DNA of 64,000 nucleotides, taken from positions 1,922,001 through 1,986,000 of the forward strand of contig NZ_FNVQ01000001.1 in NCBI RefSeq assembly GCF_900108065.1. Reading direction: 5' to 3'. This DNA comes from Marinobacterium lutimaris. Its GTDB lineage: Bacteria > Pseudomonadota > Gammaproteobacteria > Pseudomonadales > Balneatricaceae. Shown here one piece after another: positions 55,501-62,660 of the stretch. Made by a program: the position numbers and the translations under genes. Position 1 is the first letter of the stretch. Each line of letters begins with the position of its first letter. Under the pieces are notes generated by a model. That model was not told where the DNA came from and searched no databases. It worked only from the letters and a program-made list of their open reading frames with translations.

Positions 55501-58500
55501 TCATCGGAAAGCCGCTGCACCTGGCGAATATCCGTGGCGCCGGCCGAGTCGATGGAGCGGACCGCGTTATCTGAGAAGCGCAGCTCAGCCAGCCCCCGGG
55601 CGGTACCGACCACTACCCCACTGGCATCAGCACTGAGCGCGTTAACCCGGCTGGAGGGCAGCTCCTGGGCCACGCTCCAGAGTTTAAGCTCGGCGTCATA
55701 ATCACCGGGCAGCGCCAGCAGGCCGTTGGCGGTTCCTAGCCAGAGCACGCCGTCCTGGCTTTCGGCCAGCGCCAGGATGTTTGACCGGGGATCCAGCCCA
55801 CTGACCGCCAGGGTCTTGGAGAAACGACGCTGCCCGGCATCAAAGCCGTACCAATGCCAGTACCCCTCACGCTGAACCAGCAATCCCTGGCTCGTAGCCA
55901 GCACCAGGTCACCGTTGGCACGCAGCAGAATGTCCTGTTTCTCGACACCCGACAGCGCTTTGCCGAACAGTTCGTCATCGCCATGACGCTGCCAGTAGGC
56001 GCTGTTGGCAAAGTCCGACGCCTGGATGTTGTGCGCCTCGTTCAGCAGCTTGAGCGGTTCCGCCTCGACATCGGCCAGCGCTCCACTGAGCGCTGCCGAG
56101 GGCCGCTCCAGCACAGTACTGCGCAGCCAGGAGTGAATACCGGACCAGGTAGCGAAAGTCTCTTCCGGCAAGCCTCTTGGCCGGCTCTTGCGGTACATTT
56201 CGTGCAGCAAAGCCACCGATTCGGCAGCCAGGTCAAGCGCCGGGGCGGCGCCATCTTCAAAGCGTGCATAGCCGATGACGCTCAGCAGCATCCCTTCGGC
56301 TTCGTCAAAGTAATCGGGGCTGTCTCCCAGATGCTCAACCAGGTGAGTCGCCAGGTTAAACGAGGCCTGCTGCTCCTCCTGGCTCAGCGACTCGGTCTGC
56401 TGGTAGGCATCGCGCAGAGCATCCAGAGCGTCGTCCTGAACCGGCAGGCTCGGTAGATGATCCAGGTCGTTGATGCGCTTGACCTGGTCCACCATCCCCA
56501 ACAAATGCTGAAAGGTGCGGGTAATGCGCAGGGCCATCTCCTGGCCCTGGTCGGAATCGACTCCAATAATCTCTCCGGCCGGATCGTAGCTCACCCGCAA
56601 CTCGCCCAAACCGCGTTCGGCAATGCGCACCGGCTTACCCGCCTCGTTGTAGGTAAACTCAAGAACGCCGCTATCGCTGCTCAGCGTAGCGATCAGGTCT
56701 TCGCTGTCGTAGGTCAGCTCGATGGCACGACCACTGGAGTCCGCCATCGACTGCAGCTGTCCGGTCTCGGTGTAGGTAAGCTCGATAAAGCTGGCTCCGC
56801 GGGCAAAATAGAGCGGCTTGCCGAAAACGGGATGGTCACGTCGTATCACCTGTTCACCGCTTGGCAGCACGATTTCGACCGCGGGAATACCTTCATCCAG
56901 GCGATAGAAAACCTGGGTGCCGTCCGCGGTTAGCGCTTTCTGTCTGGCGCTGTCGAACCAACCGATATAGCGCAGGGATTCACCGGGACGCTCGCTGCCC
57001 AGCGAGTATCGTTCAAATTCCGACAGCGAGTCGCCGAGCTTGCCCAGCGCCTGGCGCTCCCACTTCTTGTTCACGTTCAGCCCGCGGGCATTCGCATCCT
57101 TGATCGCTTTGATGGCGACAATAGGGCTGCCTCCCCAGAGCAGCTGCTTGTGCAGGTAAGAGTCGACAACCTGGGAGTCATAGGGATTTCTCGCCAGCAT
57201 GCGCGCGCCGTACCCGAAGGTTTCGTTGCGGCCCAGCTCGCGGGAGTAGCGCGCCACGAGATCGTGGAATATCCCGGTGTTGTCGCGCTGGGAGTGACTG
57301 CGCGATACCAGCGCCTTGGCTGCACAGACTTTATCCTGCCGCGCCAGACAGAAAGCCTCGCGATAGCGCAGGTAATTAGTCTTGCCACCGTATGCCTGAC
57401 GGTATTCCTCAAACGCGCTCTCAGCGGCGTTGGTCGTCTCCAGGCTGAGATTTTGCTGATCGCTCTGCTGTTCGAAAATCCAGGCCTGGTAAAGCAGCAG
57501 CGTGTTCCGGGCGCTACGCCTTACCGGCAGCGTTGATGCGGCCTGCTGCTCAAGGCAACGGTTAATCCACTGACCGGCCTGTTCCCAGGCTTTGGCATCG
57601 ACATGGTAGGCAATCAGTTTCGTACAGCCGAAGGTCTCCTGAGGCGCAGCACTCGCCGCCTCCTCCCAAACCCCGGGGGCCTGCTTTACACCGGCATCCA
57701 GAGCCTGCTGCCAGGCCGCACTCGACCAGGGCTGCTGCTTCAGGCTAAGGGCTATAAACTCGTCAGCCTGCGCCTTGCCCTCCAGCGCCTCCTTGTAGTC
57801 ATAGACCTTGCCCAGCAGCGACCCATTATCGGGAAAAGCGTTCAACAACGCCTCGGCCTGTTGCAGTGCCTGCTGCTGTTCGCCACCCTCCCAGAGACCC
57901 TCCACCCTGAGCAGATGCAGTGCCAGCGACTGCGGTTGCTGCTGCAACGCCTCGCCAAGTAATGCCTCATAAGCGCCCGCATCATTAAGCGCTTTCAGAT
58001 CGCCCAGGATGGCTTCAAACAGACCTGCCGAGATGCTGTCAACGGATCCGCGATAGCGGTTAAAGGCGGTCACCGCTCCCAGCCGGTCGCCGCTGTCTCT
58101 ATAGGCACGGGTCAGGTAGTCCAGGTCCAGTGAGACCTGGGAGTCGAGCAGCGGCCAACCTTTGAGCGCCGCGGCCAGGGCCTCGTCGGGCCGTTTGTCG
58201 TCAAGTTCAAGGCCCGCCTGCTGCATCCAGAGACGCCCCGCCTGCGGGTGGTCCTGCAGCGCCTGAGCCAACTCTGCCCGTGCTGAACCGCGGTCTCCAT
58301 CGTCGATTAAGCCATCGACAAAGTAACGCCGGGCTCGCGGCGCCTGATCCTCAACACCGAACCAGTAAGCCACGCCTTCGGCCAGACGACGGGCCCGCTC
58401 CGGCTGGTCATTTGTCAGCAGCAACTTAATGACGAACTTACGGTCCGCGTAAAAAGGGAAATGCACGACACCCTGGATCTGGGCCTCAAGCGCTTCCTGA

Positions 58501-59756
58501 TGGTAGCCGTTGCCGTTAAGCGCATAGGATTGCGCTACCAGAGCACGACTGTCCTGGGGATAGGCGGTGAGATAGTCATCGAGGAACAGCAGGCGATCCT
58601 CATTGCCCCAGCCATGCTGGGGTAGTAGCTCGGTCAGGTAGCGAGCAACCTGGCCACCCGCCACCCCAGGTTCGTTGATAAACGACTCCAGGCGAGACCT
58701 GACACCGGCCTGATTCAGCGCCGACATGTTTTCAAACATCCAGGCCAGCTGCCATTGATCCGGCGCCAGCCTGGTGGCGACGATGAGGTAATCCACGGAC
58801 GCGTCGTAATCCCCCCGGTCGCGCGCGATCGTCGCGAGATCCACCAGCGCGAAAAGATCCGCAGTTCCAAAGTCGGCATCGGTGGGAAACTGCTCCAGGG
58901 CAGCAACCGGATCGCTGTCTATCGCCATCAGTACACGAGGCGAGAGCCCGAGAGACTCACGCAGCGGCTCGGAGATCTGCTGCCAGGCCTGCTCAAGCTG
59001 GTCCGAGCGCCGCTTGACCACCGTCCATACATAGGCCGCCAGTGGATGGCTAGAACCGGAGAGCAGATCGTTCTCCAGGCTGGCGGCCAACTCATCACCA
59101 CGGCCCGCCCAATAGAGAGCGCTCCAGTAACTTAAGCGGTCATCGTTATAGTCGATCTCTGCAAGTGGCTTTGAAGCCGGCGCGGGCGTGGCATCGACCA
59201 GCTTATTAAGCAGGCTCCAGCGGCCCTGACCTACGGCCACTTCCAGCGCTGTTATTCCATTAAGGTCCTGCGCCAGCGCCAACAGCCCCGCGTCGAGAAA
59301 GCGTTGGCACAGTACTTCATCGCCGACGGCCGCACACCAGTGCAGGGCCGACTCCCCCTTGGCATTGCTATGACCAGGATCGACGCCCTGCTCGAGCAGC
59401 CAGTTCGTAAACTCAGGCTGACCGGCCAGTATGCTGAGCTGCAACGGCAACTCGCCTGTCTCGTCCGGCTGATCGAGCGCCGCGCCGGCATCACGCAGGA
59501 TATGAGCCGCCTCAAGATCCCCCAGGCTGGCCGCCAGAGTCATCGGAGTCCGGCCTGATTCGGCCACCTGCTCCAGTTTTTCGGGATGTTCGCCAACCCA
59601 GGCGATCAGGGCCTGGCGATTCTCTGCGCCAAGCAGCTGCGAAAACTTTTCAGCTGCCAGAACACTCGGGGAGATCAGGCTTGATAGTGTGATCAGGGCC
59701 AAGGCCGCCAAAGCGCCAGCCCGGCGGGTGTACAAAGCAGTCTCTCTACGTTCCAT
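52575..59756 (-). CDS. exported giant ankyrin-TPR-propeller-CHAT protease
   Basis: A 2393-residue protein. From the N-terminus: signal peptide (AGALAALALITLSSLISPSVLA, residues about 13-34); ankyrin repeats (about 60-190; GRTPMTLAASLGDLEAAHILRDAG, GESALHWCAAVGDEVLCQRFLDAG); a long helical TPR-like solenoid (about 210-980); YD/RHS-like beta repeats (about 985-1065; FIELTYTETGQLQSMADSSG, EFTYNEAGKPVRI); a regulator-propeller region (about 1240-1890; GVLWLGTANGLLALPGD); coiled coil (about 1935-2025); and a C-terminal CHAT domain with His2261 (IVHLATHGKLD) and Cys2303 (VVLSACETGIG). CHAT is a caspase-like clan-CD protease. The dyad is intact and PTVVASYWKVDD, the CHAT end signature, is present. 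I know of no characterised protein with this combination. Confidence 0.88.
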   Translation of the reverse strand: MERRETALYTRRAGALAALALITLSSLISPSVLAAEKFSQLLGAENRQALIAWVGEHPEKLEQVAESGRTPMTLAASLGDLEAAHILRDAGAALDQPDETGELPLQLSILAGQPEFTNWLLEQGVDPGHSNAKGESALHWCAAVGDEVLCQRFLDAGLLALAQDLNGITALEVAVGQGRWSLLNKLVDATPAPASKPLAEIDYNDDRLSYWSALYWAGRGDELAASLENDLLSGSSHPLAAYVWTVVKRRSDQLEQAWQQISEPLRESLGLSPRVLMAIDSDPVAALEQFPTDADFGTADLFALVDLATIARDRGDYDASVDYLIVATRLAPDQWQLAWMFENMSALNQAGVRSRLESFINEPGVAGGQVARYLTELLPQHGWGNEDRLLFLDDYLTAYPQDSRALVAQSYALNGNGYHQEALEAQIQGVVHFPFYADRKFVIKLLLTNDQPERARRLAEGVAYWFGVEDQAPRARRYFVDGLIDDGDRGSARAELAQALQDHPQAGRLWMQQAGLELDDKRPDEALAAALKGWPLLDSQVSLDLDYLTRAYRDSGDRLGAVTAFNRYRGSVDSISAGLFEAILGDLKALNDAGAYEALLGEALQQQPQSLALHLLRVEGLWEGGEQQQALQQAEALLNAFPDNGSLLGKVYDYKEALEGKAQADEFIALSLKQQPWSSAAWQQALDAGVKQAPGVWEEAASAAPQETFGCTKLIAYHVDAKAWEQAGQWINRCLEQQAASTLPVRRSARNTLLLYQAWIFEQQSDQQNLSLETTNAAESAFEEYRQAYGGKTNYLRYREAFCLARQDKVCAAKALVSRSHSQRDNTGIFHDLVARYSRELGRNETFGYGARMLARNPYDSQVVDSYLHKQLLWGGSPIVAIKAIKDANARGLNVNKKWERQALGKLGDSLSEFERYSLGSERPGESLRYIGWFDSARQKALTADGTQVFYRLDEGIPAVEIVLPSGEQVIRRDHPVFGKPLYFARGASFIELTYTETGQLQSMADSSGRAIELTYDSEDLIATLSSDSGVLEFTYNEAGKPVRIAERGLGELRVSYDPAGEIIGVDSDQGQEMALRITRTFQHLLGMVDQVKRINDLDHLPSLPVQDDALDALRDAYQQTESLSQEEQQASFNLATHLVEHLGDSPDYFDEAEGMLLSVIGYARFEDGAAPALDLAAESVALLHEMYRKSRPRGLPEETFATWSGIHSWLRSTVLERPSAALSGALADVEAEPLKLLNEAHNIQASDFANSAYWQRHGDDELFGKALSGVEKQDILLRANGDLVLATSQGLLVQREGYWHWYGFDAGQRRFSKTLAVSGLDPRSNILALAESQDGVLWLGTANGLLALPGDYDAELKLWSVAQELPSSRVNALSADASGVVVGTARGLAELRFSDNAVRSIDSAGATDIRQVQRLSDDALLYRAENQVWLISAAGTVSLGQGESFAYQGDEQRVYRLSRQQIFAHDLSVEQGDWHLAEGEPVLIAGASDLLLSQRIHELSIWNLDEQGQVLVVNTDRAINLFNGSYFEALPLPFAAARGGLSLGPRGSTSDATGLALYSEEGVYTRLNKDSFRDEQGPVYDLLVSDKLNGAFMAMGHHIAFLDNDAAADESLYFYSANASHLVEDAQGNLITHDGSQILRFPLGSDQPQELFSARPSVDEEGWSGKIEDMLVDSQGTLWVVSGSSLFRYRKEQVEEFNYLLDPERFPSRSPMLARVYETLDGGIEVVASDEGHLLHDGMRLKGGLLRWNGSGFDNLGQPAHWFATGYTSLDDKTAVVTTNRGFVREQASPDAWQRRQSFAELEDPSFKAMSAKSAMLWTGGRGARFSDENTWLFPTAGGVVLYHAGSWLYPDRLNQLLPQDQALGQYGGRTVHAVDVAANGRVYVGTDLGLLVYDSQGVASLLNDNQFGQLAFQGPEAQQQLALGDIFLSSMPADSEKGQLLQRYREMQQQIAQLEQKIETGNELQPGSAAVPSTESASGPEHAAQQTERPASVGAAEAEKLRRQLESKTRSREKLLARLETDHLGLYQMLKLDPREVAAMHRRLDERQVLIQYLPTAEKLLIQLVTREGAQIREVNVSRADLELTAGLVVRGLRYRATHLGSETDRGLSAPEEAPSAVVEGLDDKLAWLYDKLLRPVERELVGRDQVLITPVGALTYLPFPALLRQQQPQREYAAERFNLGVIPSMYHLNLVLQQNGSFSEGMTLVADPDGSLPGARTEVSRIAEQALFAPSVLEGPEATFNNLSDAVSDARIVHLATHGKLDPAAPEDSYLLLADSYRLNVIDIATLNLDETDLVVLSACETGIGQPGMEYATLARAFALASVPTVVASYWKVDDGATAELMQRFYANLREAPESDFLSAMSSAQRALIAEGGHYAEPAAWAAFTLFGKP

Positions 59757-59944
59757 CTAATGTGTCCTTACTACTCGGTGAGTACCAGTCATCACCTACT
59801 TGGATGGCCATAACCTATAAACCGGACACAGGCCCGATAGAGGATGCAGATTCAACCGAACATTCGTCCGGCGTTCTATCAATACACACGCCCCGGATAC
59901 CAAGCAGCGCACAGATACCGCGCCGCCAGCAGCCCCCGAAAAAG

Positions 59945-60544
59945 CTACCTGAGATTATATTGATGAAGCAGCGTTTGCAGCTGCTCTTCACAGGCTTCGG
60001 CATGTTTTATCTTTGGTGTCGCCAACCCGTTTATCAGTACCAGCTCTGCCGTTCTCAGATGACAGGACGCAATGGCGTAATCCAGCGCCGTAAACTCGTT
60101 CCCGGCCCCCCAGGCAATATCCTCAGCGCCAAGATCGACCAACCTCCTGGCGGCATCGTAACGACCGAATCTGACCGCCTCAGCAAGCGGGCTAATACCA
60201 TTTTCAGATAAGGAAAAAGGATCTCCCCCCAGCGAAACCAACAGATCGACGGTTTCTGCGGCACTGACACAGTGCATGGCTGTTTTACCTGCATTGTCGC
60301 GAATATTCACATCCAGCCCTTTTTCGACAAGAAGAGTGATCAGCCTGTCCTGCTCATTGCGCGCAGCAACGCAGAGCAGCGATCCGCGTAGCGGGCTTAT
60401 CGCGCCTATATCAGCATCGTCTTCAATCAGGCTTTCAACTTTATTGTAATCTCCCTTGGATATTTGCTTTTCCAAAGGAGATAAAGGAGAGCACCCGAAC
60501 AAAAACAACAGGCTACAAATAGATAAAACCCTAACAAAGCGCAT
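59945..60544 (-). CDS. ankyrin-repeat lipoprotein
   Basis: A 199-residue protein with a type II signal peptide (MRFVRVLSICSLLFLFGC, lipobox LFGC), then four to five ankyrin repeats (LEKQISKGDYNKVESLIEDDADIGA..., LITLLVEKGLDVNIRDNAGKTAMHCVSA, GISPLAEAVRFGRYDAARRLVDLGA). It should sit in the periplasm, membrane-anchored. The neighbouring giant CHAT protein also begins with ankyrin repeats, which suggests interaction or common origin. The start ATG at 60544 is preceded by AAGGA at a loose distance; an in-frame TTG at 60559 is less likely. Confidence 0.82.
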   Translation of the reverse strand: MRFVRVLSICSLLFLFGCSPLSPLEKQISKGDYNKVESLIEDDADIGAISPLRGSLLCVAARNEQDRLITLLVEKGLDVNIRDNAGKTAMHCVSAAETVDLLVSLGGDPFSLSENGISPLAEAVRFGRYDAARRLVDLGAEDIAWGAGNEFTALDYAIASCHLRTAELVLINGLATPKIKHAEACEEQLQTLLHQYNLR

Positions 60545-60570
60545 CAGATAATCAGCCAATCCTTAGATTT

Positions 60571-61785
60571 TTAATAGCAGCCAAATTCATAAGTAAATGA
60601 ACCGTATTGATTAACCTGATATTTTTGAAGAGAAGCGTTTTGCTTAGCAGAAGGAATGTATTTCTCTGTGTCATTCCTGCTTATACGTTCACCCTCAGTT
60701 GACACAGCCCCTATATAATAAATGCCGTTACCTGTATTAAAAATCTCCAAATCTTCTAAAGGGTCAAGTTTAAAATACCCATCAGCATTCCATTCACCTT
60801 CTTTATTTTTATAATAATAGGCAAAGTAAAGCCCCTGACGCTCGCAGGTGTTCTTAGCAAAAACATGAATATCTTGTGTTTTTGGAGAATCGAATTTTAT
60901 CCAGTTTTCTAAAAATGAGTTAGAAATATACTTTGATGTACCGAAATCACCGTCAGTTATTGATCTGATTATCTTTTGCCGCTCTGTAGAAATACGTGAA
61001 CCCATATTGATATTACTCGACTCTGCCGTAATAACACCATGGATATGATAGGAGTCATATTTTTCAGAATAGACAAATATAGGGCTACCACTTTGCCCCC
61101 TGTAAACATCACAATCCAGAATTATCTCATTCTCATCGGAGTAACCAACCGCTGCTTCGCACCCTTCCTCGAAATATTGATGACTCGTCTCTTTATCACC
61201 CGGATACCCTATAGTTAACACAGGTCCCTCAGGAAAAGTATTTTTCCCCCAGTATCCTAAAAATCCAACTACATCGCCGGCATACTTTTCCTTATCTGAC
61301 TGTTCCAGCTTCATTACAGCGATATCAACTTCTGAATGTACCTCGCCTCTTTTATAGTAATACTCTGCCGGCATATAAACCTCAGAGACTTTATATTTGT
61401 TATACGGAGACTGATTAAGTGAGTTTATACCTGGATAGAAAAACTGATTAGGATGAATTTCACCTTCGGAATTAATCGCACAGTGGGCCGCTGTGATGAT
61501 ATAACTATCATTAATCAAGGTACCTGTGCAGGTAGACATTCTACGATCTCTTAACCCGGTACCGTAATTAGTGATTAACTGACCTACACGCAGCTTATAA
61601 TTATCCAAATACTCAGGCATCTCGTTCATTGACTTTCGATTATCTACACCGAGTATAGCCCTACTCTTAACCTCGGTTATCCAGTCAGCAGGCGCTTTAT
61701 TATCAGTAGGTTCAATTTCCACATCAGCAGAACAAACAGAAGCAATGGAGAAAAATGAAACGATAATAAATTTGACCATTTTCAT
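60571..61785 (-). CDS. exported trypsin-like (S1/V8-type) serine protease
   Basis: A 404-residue secreted protease with a signal peptide (MKMVKFIIVSFFSIASVCSA). The catalytic triad is complete: His101 (IITAAHC), Asp154 (EVDIAVMKL) and Ser232 (YRGQSGSPIF). The GQSGSP form and the missing Ser-Trp-Gly style suggest the glutamyl-endopeptidase/V8 branch. A pro-region-like segment precedes the domain, and a C-terminal domain of about 120 residues (CERQGLYFAYYYKNKEGEW...) follows it. The gene is distinctly richer in A and T than its neighbours, a sign of recent acquisition. The start at 61785 follows AGGAAAG. It lies 27 bases upstream of the ankyrin lipoprotein, on the same strand. Confidence 0.87.
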   Translation of the reverse strand: MKMVKFIIVSFFSIASVCSADVEIEPTDNKAPADWITEVKSRAILGVDNRKSMNEMPEYLDNYKLRVGQLITNYGTGLRDRRMSTCTGTLINDSYIITAAHCAINSEGEIHPNQFFYPGINSLNQSPYNKYKVSEVYMPAEYYYKRGEVHSEVDIAVMKLEQSDKEKYAGDVVGFLGYWGKNTFPEGPVLTIGYPGDKETSHQYFEEGCEAAVGYSDENEIILDCDVYRGQSGSPIFVYSEKYDSYHIHGVITAESSNINMGSRISTERQKIIRSITDGDFGTSKYISNSFLENWIKFDSPKTQDIHVFAKNTCERQGLYFAYYYKNKEGEWNADGYFKLDPLEDLEIFNTGNGIYYIGAVSTEGERISRNDTEKYIPSAKQNASLQKYQVNQYGSFTYEFGCY

Positions 61786-61822
61786 AAGTACTTTCCTGTA
61801 AGTCCCCAAGAAGTTCCTGAAT

Positions 61823-62203
61823 TTAGCGCCTGTTTTTACAGAGATTAAATCCTAACTCAGACAGGAAGAATTTCTTGCCTGAATCAAGCCAGACGATATA
61901 ACCATTTTCAGCCAGCTTATCGATCAAGGATCGATTGCCCAGACAGCCGGCCGCCGCACCGGCATCATCATCCAGCTCAAATATCTTATCGGCCAACGCC
62001 AGAACACCACCGCGATGCCGCTCTCTCGCTTCCTCATACTCAGCCACCAACCATCTGAGCATTTGGGCCTGCTTAAGCTTCGTTTCTGCAGTCACAGACT
62101 TCATTCCCAGCTTCAGGCTGCAACAAACCCGCGGCAAATAAGTCATGCAAGGCTGCTTCCGACATTGAGCCGTCCCTCTATCGCTGATCGCCTGCAATCC
62201 CAT
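61823..62203 (-). CDS. uncharacterised small protein, start uncertain
   Basis: A protein of up to 126 residues. The C-terminal 90 residues (KLKQAQMLRWLVAEYEEARERHRGG..., NRSLIDKLAENGYIVWLDSGKKFFLSELGFNLC) look like a helical unit followed by a small winged-helix-like end. The first 33 residues are Cys-rich and less protein-like, so the ATG at 62104 (MKSVTAETK) is a serious alternative to 62203. No family is recognised. It precedes the serine protease gene on the same strand. Confidence 0.5.
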   Translation of the reverse strand: MGLQAISDRGTAQCRKQPCMTYLPRVCCSLKLGMKSVTAETKLKQAQMLRWLVAEYEEARERHRGGVLALADKIFELDDDAGAAAGCLGNRSLIDKLAENGYIVWLDSGKKFFLSELGFNLCKNRR

Positions 62204-62206
62204 CTG

Positions 62207-62458
62207 CTACCTAACTCGGATCCGCAACGGGTCAGTGGACTTAAAGTAAACGTCATCAGATGGCGACTGACAATCTATTTTCCGAGCTGGAGCCCATCGA
62301 TAGATATTCACAGTTCTTCTGTTCAATCCCTGACTCCTGCCGCTTAGTACGAGGATTGAGATGGACAAGCCAGAATTATCGAACACCCCTACGCTGGGAA
62401 ATCCGCTAAGCCAGGTATCTAGCTCCTCAGGCACCCTCAACCCCGCAGGCTCTATCAC
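62207..62458 (-). CDS. doubtful 83-residue open frame
   Basis: A short frame ending 3 bases before the possible ATG at 62203. No family, signal peptide or strong ribosome-binding site. It could be a fragment of a decayed gene. It is listed because the 62105-62660 interval has no other candidate gene; the rest of that interval (62459-62660) should hold the promoter of the plus-strand gene that follows. Confidence 0.2.
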   Translation of the reverse strand: MIEPAGLRVPEELDTWLSGFPSVGVFDNSGLSISILVLSGRSQGLNRRTVNIYRWAPARKIDCQSPSDDVYFKSTDPLRIRVR

Positions 62459-62660
62459 GTCCTGCGCTGTACTTCTTAACGGCAGTTCAAACGCTTTGAG
62501 GTAAGGGTTAGTATCGGGCTACCTGAACGAGATGCAGACAGGGCATGCTGCTGAGAAGCCAGCGGCACAGGCTGGCAAGGCATTAAGCGTTCGAAGTTCT
62601 ATAAAGCATTATCGATCGAAGCCATTTTAGTTATCTGAACAGCTCAACGAGGGAAAGGGT

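Noticed and set aside
45199-59756. Reading the caspase and CHAT genes as a type III-E CRISPR (gRAMP-TPR-CHAT) or abortive-infection system
   Set aside because: No gRAMP, Cas or phage-sensor gene is present, and the proteins carry signal peptides, so a cytosolic defence effector is unlikely.
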